Shown here piece after piece: positions 44,201 to 58,000 of a DNA stretch of 64,000 nucleotides; within the stretch, counting starts at the first letter, position 1, and the number at the start of each line of letters is the position of its first letter. Position numbers and translations under genes: made by a program. The notes under the pieces are model-generated. The model was not told the origin of the DNA. It worked only from the letters and a program-made list of their open reading frames with translations, and ran no database searches. This stretch comes from Gonocerus acuteangulatus (lineage: Eukaryota; Arthropoda; Insecta; Hemiptera; Coreidae), in NCBI GenBank assembly GCA_946811695.1, contig OX328124.1, positions 58,904,459 through 58,968,458 on the forward strand. The letters run 5' to 3'.

Positions 44201-45993
44201 ATTTCATTAAACTAGGCGATATATAAACGAAATTATTTTAATTAAAATATCTGCTAAACTCACTCTGATAACCGGCCTTCATAATAAATTATCTTTATTG
44301 TTATGTACATAAACTGCTTTGTTCTTCAAGAAACGAGAGAAGACTGATGAAAGCTAAGACAAACAAATATCGTCTAGTACCTAAATAAATAATTTGTACT
44401 ATTTTTCAAAACATTAATAATAATAAAAAATAAATGTATTTTATTTATTAAATGAATTTAATAATAAGCTATTTTAAATGTATGACAAAATTCAGTTTTA
44501 GAAAATATTTTTTTATTTGGCTCAAAGTTAGGCTGTGGTTTCTTGCAGTTCGACAAATAGTAGCTTACTGTCCATGAGGATTTTTTTTATTTATTTTTCC
44601 ATCTATGCAGCAGTTTTTAAATTCCTTTCCAGGCTGCATAAATGAAAAACTATAATAAAAAAGTCACGAACTTAAATCTGTTGATAGTAAAATTTGTTGG
44701 CATCTGAAACATAGTAGCCATTTTAACTTACAGAAACAAAAAAAAAAAAAAAAAGTTGAGGAATAAACAAATCCTGTTTGTAATTCCTTGTTCATCCAAA
44801 ACAATCAAGATTTAATTTTTTTATATTGGAGCAACATAATTAAGGGTTAATAATAAAATCAGCAACACTCACTTTGTTCTTATTAATTTATTTTGACAGA
44901 TATAAAATGAATTTGCGGTCCCCTGCCAGAAACTAGAGCCTATCTTGAAACAAGAAATATATGTGTTTAAATCCAGATTTAAGAAATATTTTTACTATAT
45001 TTTATTTTTTTATATATACTCTCATTTAATTTTTATAATTTTAATAGATCTCTTCTACCTGTTATCTGTCTTCTCTGGGAAATTTATCTTTGCCAACCAT
45101 AACAATTTTTTAGACTAATTTAAATATGAGTGGCGTATTTGAATGATAGTTATATAAGTATGCCTTTAATTCAACATACACTTAAAAATTAAAATGCTAT
45201 TTACTTCAAAGGGCTCATAAAAAAATTAATAATTGAAAAATTGTGAATAGAATAAAGACCAGAGACAATACCAGAAACCTTTTCTCAAGCCAAACTTCAA
45301 ATGAAAATATTAAAAAATCAATTAAAAACAAAATCCTTCTAAACCAATTTTTACAGTTCCTTCCGGTTTTGATGACTAATTTTCTGGGCATTACTTTACC
45401 CTCAAAATGAGACGCAATACATACTTGTCAAAAATACATAAAAATTAGCTTGATCAACATTTTTATTCTTATTAAGAGTATGTCATGTCCTATTAGCTTT
45501 TTAAAGTTTGTTATTTTTGTTAATTTGTAAACTGTAAGCAACAATATCTTCTCCTTTCAGAAACTTAAATTTTTCTTTTTCTTTTACTATACTAAGACCA
45601 GCAATATGCGGCCAGGAAATTCACAATTATCACAGAAATTTCTACGATCTTTAAGTATCTTTCTAAAAAGTTAAAGCCTTGCAGATAGTATAAATAAATA
45701 ATATTGGCGTCTCCACACTTAAAAAATTTATATAAAATAAGACTGCTCTGCAATCATTAAAATGCTTACATACACTTTTACTTCTGGGTGGGGAAATCTA
45801 TTAACTTTTCAATAGATCAACGAATATTGCTAATTATAAATCTAGAAATATTTACATATAATACAATGTCTTTTAAAACAGAAACTTACATAACATATTT
45901 TTCGGTAAAGTGGTGAGAACCTTAAAACCGTGTATAGACAGGGTTTTCTTCTGATTCTTCAGAAGGTTCTTCGTCCACTTTACCGAGTGGGTA
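41222..45993 (-). other. AT-rich stretch downstream of sdk, probably including its 3' UTR
   Basis: No ORF of note or recognised transposon coding sequence appears here, apart from a truncated SINE at about 42352-42455. Several TTTATT hexamers (minus-strand AATAAA) occur, so the transcript end cannot be placed from sequence alone. Confidence 0.35.
42352..42455 (-). mobile_element. tRNA-derived SINE family C, truncated copy
   Basis: AAATCAGTCCCATAACAGGC CACA... through TTGGCCTAGGGGCAGTCTGA matches 18065-18270 with an internal deletion. Confidence 0.55.
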
Positions 45994-46236
45994 TTATACA
46001 AAAGATGAAAAACCAGGTAAAGGAGCCCTGGATCTCGCCATATTGTTCATTATGATTTGGCCTCCATTCAGACTTACAACAGCTGACCCTTCGGGCTCTG
46101 AATCAGTGTAACTAGAGTAGTTCCGAACAGGTTTCTGCCGTTTCCAAGATTGTCGAAGAGAATCGTTCACATTAGCGTAGTGATTTACAAAGCTATGAGG
46201 ATCTGATCTAACACTTTCATTTTCACTTTCAGATCC
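45994..46236 (-). CDS. sdk: sdk terminal exon with PDZ-binding C-terminus
   Basis: The acceptor TTTGTTTTAG precedes 46236. It reads GSESENESVRSDPHSFVNHY, then ANVNDSLRQSWKRQ, YSSYTDSEPEGSAVVSLNGG and ARSRAPLPGFSSFV, with TAA at 45996-45994. The final GFSSFV is the conserved Sidekick PDZ-domain ligand. Confidence 0.95.
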   Translation of the reverse strand, partial: GSESENESVRSDPHSFVNHYANVNDSLRQSWKRQKPVRNYSSYTDSEPEGSAVVSLNGGQIIMNNMARSRAPLPGFSSFV

Positions 46237-48163
46237 CTAAAACAAAGAAGAAAAATATTTCATAAAAAAAATTTCATAACGGTATGAAGACAATAGAAAC
46301 TGGAGATGGAAAATATATATATTATAAGTTAAATCGAATCCATTCACATAAAAAAAAGCTACTTACAATATTTGCAGATTTACAGTAGAAACTCGATTAT
46401 CAGAGTCTCGACCATCCGAATTTCAGGATTATCCAAAGCAATCTCAAGGGAGAAAAAAAGAAAGAGAGATGCAATTTTTGTAAGACCATATTAAAACGCT
46501 AAGATTTTGATTTGGGTGGATATTTTTATAAGTCTAAAAGAAGGCGATGAAGTAAAATAAAATCCAGTTAAAAAGTTCTAATGAAAAATTAAATCTACTA
46601 TGAAATCTACAATGAAAAAAGGAATATTTAGGATTTCCACCAGCTCAAATTCTGTTAAAAAATATTTAATAGTTGAGCACGAGTTACAGTTAGAGATAAA
46701 AAGAAACCAATTTTATAGGAATCTTTCTGTTATTGCTTCATCTGTATCAATGTCATTAAGAATCTCATTTCTCGTTGAGAGAGAAGCTCTCAGAATATGT
46801 TACATAAAGTATCCAATATAATCTCATAGTACTATGAAGGATTTACAATCCATACTATATTCATGAAATTATTTTTGTTAAGCAAACATCGGTTTGGAAC
46901 TAGTAAAACTTCTTGTAGGTGGCTAAGAAAACAAAACCTTGTTCTTTACAAAATACTTCAGGAATCATGAAAAATATATTAGGAAAATGATATGCTATTA
47001 GTATTAATCAGGAAAGAGAAATAATTAGGATTAAATCGAGTTTCTACTGCACGATATATCAATATTGTAAAAGATATAAATATTTTCAATAATAAAGAAA
47101 ATATAGAATATATTACTTAAATGTTAACAAACTTGATGAAAAAAAAGAAAAGTCACTTCTGACCACTAGATAAGTGTTGTATAGTTAAACGCATCTAATC
47201 AAAGAATTGCTCAATAACCCGTCAGTTCATAAGGAAATCTTACCTGACAACATTTAAAAGTCACCAATTTCAGTTCCTGCGCATAGTGATCTTTGCAACT
47301 TCACATAGTTTAGGACAACTCAATATTTTGTTAATCAAATGCAATAATAAATATTTAATTTTATAACAAACAAAATCATCCACTCCCCCTAACACATTTC
47401 TTAACTGAATGAAAAAAAAAATACTATTAAGTTTAAAATAAAAAAAATTATCTTAAAAAAACAAAAAAACACACTTATTCAGGGTGACCTTTCCGCAAAA
47501 GAATGAAAATGTGATACTTTAGGATTGGTTGGAAATAAAAAAAAAATAATGCAAAAGAAATCAGTAATTTTCAAGTTTCTACTTCAGTTTTGTGAAAAAC
47601 TTCTATTTAATTTTGGCTAAAATTATGACTTACATAAGTGGTCTAAAGCAAATTTTCTTTAAATGCCGACCTTATTCAATGTTTTTACGAGTTAGATCTT
47701 TTTAAATTATTGAAAAATAATAAAATCAATGATCGAAGACATAAAGGAAATCAATTTATTCTTCAATTAATTGGTAATTGGTTTGGCAAGGGCTTTGCTA
47801 GATTTTGTTTTGAATGCTAAAAAAAAAACTCTATACCTTGGAATACTCCAACCGAAAATATTGAATATGTTCTGCTTTAAAAGAAAATTTTATTTTTGAG
47901 CTTTAGAAAGATCCACAGAAAAAGTGGATTTCCATTAATTTTGTTGACAAGAAGGTGAAATATTACAATCATTGTTCAAAGGAATGATCAAGTATTCAAA
48001 AATCCATTCCCCAATCTCCAAAGTATTTTCAGAATCATATTTTGAGTGATAGAGTAAATAAAAATTTGTTAACAGAGGGATAATTTTAAAACTCTGTCAA
48101 GCTTCAACTGTCAAACCAATGTCTTCTTGCAAAACTAAGTCATTAACTCTCAGTTATAAGCTG

Positions 48164-48228
<65 letters not shown>

Positions 48229-50537
48229 TTTTGGATGGAACGGCATTTTTCTCCAGCAGTGGTACTCCTTCTCACTTCTTCCTGGAATATTTCGATGGGT
48301 TCATCTCCATCTTCTTCAGCCAGGTACTAGATGTTTCTTCCTCGGTGGTAGCCAAGGGAATGGGCTACCACCGAGGAAGAAACATCTAGTACTGTCATTT
48401 GGGGTGAGTTCGGACAGGTAGTACAAGTTCGGACAGCAGTGCATGGCGCAGGAAATCACGTGACCTTGAGCATTTCTTTTCATTAGGGACATAATTGGCG
48501 AAACAAATACTATCGATATTACATTTTTCCCCGTATAGTTAAGCCGAAATCGCCGTGAGAACACTTTGAAGGTAGTAACGAATATTTTAACGTGAGTTGT
48601 AATTTCCATGATTTTCGAAATGCTAGAAACAAACATTTGTGTAGAGACTGTGTAAGTAATTAAACCCTAATTTTTCATATTGAATAGTAGGTTTATATGT
48701 TGTCTAATGATACATAAATACATATATTTATTTTTTTTTGTTCAAAAACTTTTTTTCTCGTTTAAGTAAAAAACTCGCATACCGTGGGGTGAGTTCGGAC
48801 ATGCATCAATTATACCTCCGTCTTCTTGACGTAAAGGAAAACAGTATTTATTCCAAAGAGGTTTTGAAAAATGTGATTGACGATGTCAAAACAAAGAAGA
48901 AGACTCAGAGAGGCACCGGATCGATTTATGTAATTTGTTGTTCAACAAAATACATAAATCTACTTTAAATGATATATTTAGAGGAATCCACACCAAAAAA
49001 AAGTGGAGGCTAAACTAAATTTAGTAAAGAAGAAAAAAAAATACCAAAAAGGATTTTCCTGCAGCTGAATGTGATTTTCCATTAACTCGATTAAGATATT
49101 CCCCAAATCATTAAAACACATTTGGATGGGTCAGGAAAAATATCGCAAGATTTGAAGACATCAAGCCCAGACTGGAATGGTTTGACGGCTTTATGAAAAG
49201 GAATCAGCCATTAATGGAACGTCTTACACAAAGCATCTATAGGCGTAGAGCAGAAGTTGATAAGGAAAAAGTTAAAGAATATTTTATAAATCTAAAAAAT
49301 ATTCTAGAAAATATTCCTCTTCAGAATATCGTTAATTATGACCGAACTCACTTCAACTACAGTTTAAGTTAAGATTTCTACAGAAATTAAAGGCTGTCCG
49401 AACTCACCCCACACGTAGGGGTGAGTTCGGACACATTTTAGCAATAAAAAAATTGAAAATTTTTGAGATATTCAAAAAACAAAAGACTCTATTCGATAGA
49501 GGAAGGTTAAGGGTTCACACATTCATTTTTCCAGATTTTTATAAAAATTCTGTCTTTTGGTATTACGAGAAAACCTCGAAAATGTGTCCGAACTCACCCC
49601 AAATGACGGTACCTGGCTGAAGAAGATGGAGATGAAGCCATCGAAATATTCCAGGAAAAAGTGAGAAGGAGTACCACCGCTGGAGAAAAATGCCGTTCCA
49701 TCCAAAAATACTATCCCAGCGACGAAAAAATAACATCAAACATATTTATATATGTGTGTCAAATAGTTGCATGTTAAACTATTTGCACAGAACAGCCAGA
49801 AATTGAGCTGATGGGCTCATATACATACTCCATGCATGAAAAAAAAAGATCATGCAGACATTACTCATAGAGACAAAATTACGTAATTGCCTTTTTTATT
49901 AGTTCATTAGGTTGATATTTACCTGAGAATCAGTCGAACTTATCTCTGAAGGCTTTTCTGTCAAGCTGCTATCATCTGGGTTTTCGTCATAAGCTTTGAG
50001 GCTATCATCATCGCTGTGATATGCAACTGAAGCAGGAGAAGGCCTTGGAGGTGATTTCCCCAGTACTGGGCCAACACCACGTCCTAAAGTTCCAGTTCTC
50101 TTCCCTCGGTAAACTTCCATAGCAAGTTCTTGTCTTTCATCTATATCCATTGCCATTGACTCTTCAAGAGTCTTTTGTGCTTCCTCTGAAAATCCCATTG
50201 ATAATTAGTTTGTTTTTGTGATATATTTTTGTCATGATTTAAATTCTAGAATTTAGATAAAATCTGGGTTAAAAACAGTTATCTTTTTATCAAAAAAGTT
50301 AAAATTTAACTATTAAAAATTACTTATTTTTTAAATTGAAAAATAACAGTTAAAAAAAAAAAAAACGTTTATTTAAAAGTTTTAAAAGTAACAGTGATTT
50401 AGGATTTTAAAATTGAGGTACATGAAAATAAAAGTTTTAAGTATTTTAATCAAGAATTTTAGGGTTGAATAAGAGAAAAATAACTGAAAAGTTCTTTGAT
50501 TTATTTTTGTTTATTTACTTAAATATATTTGTTGATA

Positions 50538-50579
<42 letters not shown>

Positions 50580-53500
50580 ATTAGTAGCTTTAATTTATTC
50601 CTTTGAACTTTTTCCTATTAAGTATTTTCATTACAATTACTTTATAAACTTTTATTTTTTAAGTTGAAAAATAACAGCCAAAAAAAAAACCTTTTTAAGA
50701 AAAGATTAAACCCGAAGTTATTTTATAAGTTTTACTATTTTAAAATCAAAATAAAAGTAAAAGTTTAATAAATACTTTTTTAAAAATAAAAGTTAACAAT
50801 TATGTTCGACCCCTGGATAAAAGATTTCATTTATTTAATTCCTGGAAAAAACAATAGGGAAATATATTTTCTCTGAGCTAGAAGGAACGGTAGAAAATGC
50901 ACTAATGAAAGTATTTTCCACAACATTTAAACCATAAAGCCAGTAACCTGTTAGGAATTTTCTCTCTTTCATTAGATTTAACTTGACATATAAAGAAATA
51001 GTTTTTCACATGAATGATAAGTGAGTTTATGCAAGGGACCATACTGATGAAAATTATTTATTAATTGTATATTTATTTGATACCATGAATGCAACATTAA
51101 AAACATTAAACTTAAAAATGCTTTCTATGTCTATTAACCGCTTAAGGACCATGCCTGAGATATCTCGGATATAGATGCCATTTGGATTTTCCCATGAACG
51201 AGTTAACATAACGCTGAAAATTGTACACATATTTTTACTCTGTAATAGTTTTACTTTAGCCCACATTACTAATTAATAACTAGACTACAGTTGTATTAAG
51301 AAATTATGTTGTTAAATCATAATATTTATCTATGTGGTTTTAGAGCTAGCAACTGGGTGATTAGCTCTATAAACACGTAGAGTACAAACAAAATAAAATA
51401 TCTAGCACATAAAAAATAAAACATTTAAATAAAAAATGAAATAACTGAATCTATCAACATTAATGCTATACAAGACAAAAAAAGAAAGGCAATAATAAAA
51501 ATACCAAACATTAAGGTCTACTATAAAATAAAAAACAGGTAAGTAATAAATTATTTTTAATAAACTAAATCTTTTCGCTTTATTTAGTACAAATAAAATT
51601 GAATTATAAAATTAATTTTAAGATTTTTCGTTTTTGCTATATTCCTTCACACGTTTCTCTGTTTTAAGAAGTCTAAAATAATGGATATGTGTGGGCTACC
51701 ATCTGTCAAAAGAAATCATAATATTTTGAGCAACATAATGTTATCATAATCAGTTTAAGGAAGAGCCGTAGAGATACAACATAAACTATGTTTGTTCTAC
51801 TTTACATTGTTTAGGCAAGATGGAGACCCAACGCTATAGCAATCTGCAAGGATATTTGGAAAGGAAATAAATAAATTGGACCATCCATGCTGCCATGGAA
51901 ATTCTTTAATTTGTAAAAAAAAAAATGAATGTGATAAGAAAGCCATTTATAGATATTAAAAGGGAACTCACGTTTATATTTGTAGCTTTTACTCTTCACA
52001 CACAAAACTGCTACAACCATTATTATAATTATTATTGACGTAGCTGCAACTGCAACCATGAACCAAGTTTGCCTATAGAATGGCTTCATTTGTAAGTAAC
52101 CATACTCCAAGTACAGCTTTGAAGGAGTGAGGACCTACAAACAAATAGAACAAATAAACAGATGCCATTAATTGACTTATCTTTTTAAAATATTTAAACT
52201 AAAGAATTTATAATATTAGGAGCTTGGAGGTTATCTATTTCCAATTGACTATCTGAAACTCGGCCAAAGAAATTTAAAGAATAAGCAAGATTTATTATAA
52301 GTTAAGAAACTTATTTTCCTCAGCGGTATGAAACTATATTACAAGAGATGTTACTAATGGATTATAAGTAAAGATGGAATGGTTGGGATTCGGCTAAGTA
52401 AACCTCAATATGATTTTGTTTTAAAAAAATCTATATTTCGGACGTTTCGGCTACTTATTGGTAGCCTTCGTCAGCTAAAATGACAAAAAAAAAGAAATTA
52501 ATACAAAAACAAAAAAAATTATAATTGTGATAGGTAACAGAACTATAGATACAATTAACTTAGTATATATAGTACGGCATTTCCTCTGCCGCTCGGCATT
52601 TCCATTGGTATGTAGTATCTTATTTTCTTTGTAAAATTTATTAATGTTACTATTAGCTACTATATTTGTCATTGGTATGTAGTTTCTTATTTCTTTGTAA
52701 AATCAATTAATGTTACTAATTACTATTAAAATCAATTATTGTACCTATTTACTTTTTCATTCTACTCATTCTAAGAATTTAAGACGATATGTTCTTTCAT
52801 AAGTTAATTGTATCTATAGTTCTCTTACCTATCACAATTATATTTTTTTTTGTTTTTGTATTAATTTCTTTTTTTTGCCATTTTAGCTGACGAAGGCTAC
52901 CAATGAGTAGCCGAAACGTCTGAAATATAGATTTTTTTAAAACAAAATCATATTGAGGTTTACTTAGCCGAATCCCAACCATTCCATCTTTACTTATCAC
53001 CTCGACGGCTAACTATCTAATCATCATAATGGATTATGTAATCAGTCAACCATATCTCCTAAGTTATATACTTCTTTCAATATTCACACTCTCAACTCAA
53101 CATTTTTACTCTGCTCTCCCTCTCCATGTTCTGACCAATGTTAGAGATATATTCATCACCTTTGCAAAGGAGAAAAAAGTACTTATTCAGCATATACACT
53201 ATACATCCAAGTCTCCCACTCTTATCAGGGGTTTTCTGTGTTTTTACTATTTTAAAAAAGCCATCACAGATAAGACAGAAAAATTATAGCACCTAGAAAA
53301 ATAATAATTAAAAATCATATTTTATTTACCGTATCCTCTGAGTAGGCAGGGTAACTTATTCCAAATTTATTATAAGCAATCAGTCGAAAATGATATGCAG
53401 TTGATGGCAGGAGGTTTTGATACGAAACACTGAATTCTGTGAGCGGGCCATTTCCTGTTCTCGTAACAGTTGTCCATCTTGTGTCGTCTGCAATAAAAGA

Positions 53501-54969
53501 AATGTTGTCAGAAAATTTAAATTTAGCATAGTATACAAGGAATTAAAGCAATACACGCTGCACTTCTCTGCCGAGCAGTCCGACAACAAATGTTAGTGCA
53601 TTACTAACTACAACTTTTGCGCTCATCTAAATAATGATGCTAATATTTGTGACTAATTGTTACAGTGATACCAACTGTATATCTGAATACTAACAGTGGA
53701 GAATCTTCTGTGTGAACATTATCACTATGCATTCTACATAACTTCTCATCATACTAGTGTTTTCTAATTCTAGCATACCAGTGTGATCTGGCATTAGGAA
53801 TACATAGTCTATGTGATAACATTTTATGAAATCATACTAATACTGTCTAAGGAGGCCCGGTGGCCTTGAGTGCTAAGGCATGTGCAATCCATGCCTAAGG
53901 CCGTGGGTTCAATTCCCACGAGGGGTTTTCTTTAAAAAAAAAAAGAAAATGTATCAGCTCTATCCTGGCTTGAAAAGAGTAACCCAAAAAAAACCTGTCA
54001 CAAAAATTGTTTTCATTTATAATTGGACGTTAAAAAATTGAAAATAAATAATAATGTCTACGTAGTTACTTCTTAAGGAATAAAAACAATGTAATTACGT
54101 TGGTAAATCATTCAGAATTTTTAAATTTTATTCATTAGTTGGATGTTTGGCGTTAATGGCCTTGAAGCAAATGCACCTTAAAAAAAAAAAAAAAAAAAAT
54201 TAGTTTGTTGGTGTCAACCACAGTGATTTGTTCAGACAAAATATTTTCAGAGGTTAGATTTCTAATTGTATCATCCACTAGTCTAAGGAGTAATTCTACC
54301 TCGTAACTTACTGATTCCTTAACTAGTAAAAAATATACAAGAGTGTTTATGTGCAGAAAAGCCCATTACAGGAGAACCGCACGAAATTGGTTGGAGGGTA
54401 ACCATCCATGGAGTTGGATAGGACGTGGTGGGCCGGTATTTTGGCCGGCTCGGTCTTCAGACCTCAGACCCTTGGATTTAGCATGAGGACACATTAAAGA
54501 TTTGGTCTACAGGGAGCCCATTGACTCAATAGAGTACCTCATCCGTTGTTTCAGATGAGTCAGGGAATAGATTACAGCAGAGCAATGCACAAATGGTGTC
54601 CTGCCTGTCAATGTGTAATGTGATGCCTTTATTGCTTCCAGGGGCCAAACCTCTGAACATTTTTTGAATTGACTGTCAGGAATTATTAAAACAAGAAATT
54701 ATTATTATTATTAAATGTTAAACTGATTTAAGAATTGAATTTTTTTTTTATTTGTGTTATCACTTTCCTCCATAGAAAAGTAGCTATGTTAAATTATGTT
54801 TAACCTGCAGCTTTACATGACGTTATTTAATTTTTAGCGCGGTTCCTCCCTCCCCCATAGGGAGGATCCCCGCTTATAAGGTTGATACAATGAAACAATC
54901 CGGAAGTGCCGACTAGAAAATTTCGCGTTTCAGAACCCATAGAGACCGAAAATAACGGTGGTTCAAATT

Positions 54970-55034
<65 letters not shown>

Positions 55035-58000
55035 ATATTCCGATTGTGATGAAATTTGGTACAAAAATCTGTCTTCCAATTTGAAAGGTCAAGTTCGTTA
55101 ACCAGCAGAATCCGCCCACTGGAAGATGGCGTTTGGGGCGAAATTCGCGCAAAAAAAATCGTAACGCTTACGTTTTTGAGTTCATAAGCTTGTAAGTACT
55201 CGTTTTATATGCTTCTTGGGCTAGGGAAACGAATGAAATCATTTTCAAGGCGATAGCTTTAACCGTTTTCGAGAAAATTGGAAAAATAGTTTTTGAATAC
55301 CGTTTTTGGTTTGGGTACTTAGAATCATGGGATTCAGTTGAAACATTTTCTGCATGTTCTACTTTCATTAAAACTAATATGTTGAAATTTTTGTTACGTT
55401 TGGAGTTAAGGAAGGGTTAGAATAAAATATTTTATTAACAGACATAAAAAATTTTGGTAACTTTGTATACTTTCCTTAATATTTCGAAAAAGGTTGAGAA
55501 TCTTGCGAAACGTAAGATTACCATTAGAAAGCTTACTAAATGCTCTACAAAAATGGTTCTAATGAAAGTTTTGATTAGGCGATGTCAATCGGAGAAATAA
55601 GTCCTTAAACCTTTAAAGTAATTGATTTCTCTTATTCGAACTGTTCTTTTTGTCTTTGATTTTGGTACTTAGAATTATGGGATTCAGTTGAAACATTTTC
55701 TGCATGTTCGAATTTCATCAACACTAATATGTTGAAATTTTGGTTATGTTTGGAATAAAGAAAGGGTTAGAATAAAATATTTTATTAACAGACAAGAAAA
55801 GTTTTGGTAACTTTGTATACTTTCCTTAGTATCTCGAAAACCGTTGACAATCTTGGGAAGCAGAAGGTTACCATTCGAAAGCTTACTAAATGCTCTACAA
55901 AAAAGGTTCTAAAGAAAGTTTTAATTAGGCGATGTCAATCGGAGAAATAAGTGCTTAAAACTTTAAAGTAATTGATTTCGTTTATTCGAATGGTTCTTTT
56001 TGTCTATTTTATTCCTTGTTATTTTTAAATTGCTTATAGTCGGATAATGTATTTGACAATAAAACAGATTAAGTAAAATAAGAAGATCAATTTATTGTTA
56101 AAAATGTAGCGTTCAAAGAGAGAGATCCCAAGGCTTTCCAAATGCCTCTGTGCGGAGGCCTTTCTGCCCGACTTATGGGATAGCTGACCCATACAGGTAA
56201 GATTGTAAATCAAGACCTTTCAAGACTGGATAGTTTGAGATTTCATTTGGATAGGTGTTTCGCTATTGATCTAAACAAAGTAATAACTGTTTCTATTCTA
56301 TGCCTTCATAAACACTAAAGATAAGAACGGAACCGCGCTAAGATGATGCAGTTCCTGCGAATCGGACTTTTTTTTACCAAGAAGATTTTTTGTTGTTTTG
56401 TTTTGGGCGGAGGTGGATGGTAGAGGGGTTGGAATATAAATCATATACTTTTAATGATTCATTATGAATGAATGCCTATTCACGATTGTGTTTTAGTTTT
56501 TTGCATTTTTGTCGGAAACAAAGCAAAAACGAGAAAAATGCCAAAGGACTTTTTTTCTTTCTTTTTCCATCCTACATCGATTCCCTAAGTTTTGCCGTTT
56601 ATTTTGAGCACACCTTGTTTAGCTGCAACCATTAACCAAGTAAGCTAGCAGGCTTCTTATACCAACCGGTAAGTTAAATTGTCTAGTGGTAACAAGCTTC
56701 AAACAGACAGAAATGTGTCATTTTTATTCTGTCTTGTTTAGTCACATAGTATTTAATATATTTTAGTGAAAGTGGGGGGGGGGGGATCCACTTAACAGCC
56801 ATTAAATGACAACAAAAATGACACTCATGAATCTATTTGAAGTGTGGCTCCATTAGAAGAGTTAACTTGTCACGTGGTTAAGTTAAGCCTGGTTGCTTAT
56901 TTAATTTGTTTATCTAAAGTTTAAAAAGTAAACACTTGTTTAACAAGTTTGAATTTAGGCTTAAACTTAACTGTAGGGTACATTATCATGCTTTTACATA
57001 ATACATTGCTATGTAGTCGCTATCTAAAAAATTATTTATTTTTTATCATAATGCTTGATGTTGATATTAGAATAAGAGTTAAAATGCACTCAAATTATTT
57101 GATTCCACTAAAAATAGTTAATATATCTAACTTTTAAAAGTATATTTGTTGTAGTACCCCAATAAGTATTTCTGTATTATAGCCCATTCAGATAGATGGG
57201 AGAGTTCAATTCCGCATGTGTGAAATTCTGAGGGAAATATTCCTGATGTTCCGACATTTGGAAATTCCTATTTCAATGAAGAACCTCCTACGTGAAACTG
57301 TATAAAGACTGATTATATCTCGTTTAGGACCAGGGAAGGTTTTGAGAGGTCAGGAAAGGGAGATAGTGTTTAATGTTTATCAATACTTAGCCAAAGCTAA
57401 GGCTAAAAACAATTGAAACTATATTGTTGCCTGTTCAAATAGATGGATTAGTTTAAGGGAAAAGGCTGTGGCCTATATTCCCGGTGCAGTACAATCCGTG
57501 GTAAAAATATCCTCAGTTATAATCTGATCTCTTGAGGGATTAACATATTTTTAGCCTTAACTTTGGCTAATTATTGATAAATATTAAACACTTTCTCTCT
57601 TACCCGACCTTTCAAAGCCTTCCCTAGTCTTAAACAGGAAATAATCAGTTTTTATAATGTTTCACGTATCGAATCCCTTGAAATGGGAATTTGAAAATGG
57701 CGGAAACGTCAGAAACAGAATTTCGTGCATGCTGATTTGAACTTTTCCGTCTATCAGAACAGGCCATAATAGGTTTGCAAACAATAGATAAAGATTGATA
57801 TTTACTAGGTTATTACATCTAATTAAATTACAAATCAAAAGCTAGACATAAAATTTGATTACTACATGAAACTTTGGGATTTTAAATTTCTATAATAGTG
57901 CCTAACAACAAAGGACAAGAATTAAATCTTATAAATGTTCAACCAATAAAGCAGATCATCTTTAATTTTATGCTTGGATTTTAAAACAAATATTAGTTGA

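Larger units (their letters stand above)
52364..52996. mobile_element. Foldback element with paired hammerhead-like cores in sdk intron
   Basis: Arms of about 197 bp (52364-52560 and 52799-52996) are near-identical inverted copies (GTAAAGATGGAATGGTTGGG outermost). The spacer has a roughly 60-bp direct duplication (CATTGGTATGTAGT... at about 52610 and 52670). Each arm carries a hammerhead-like core. The structure resembles the Penelope insert at 27563-29060, though no coding part is visible. Confidence 0.65.

Noticed and set aside
53029..53289. 86-residue ORF between sdk exons
   Set aside because: Antisense intronic chance ORF with no domain; its start lies at the edge of the foldback element.
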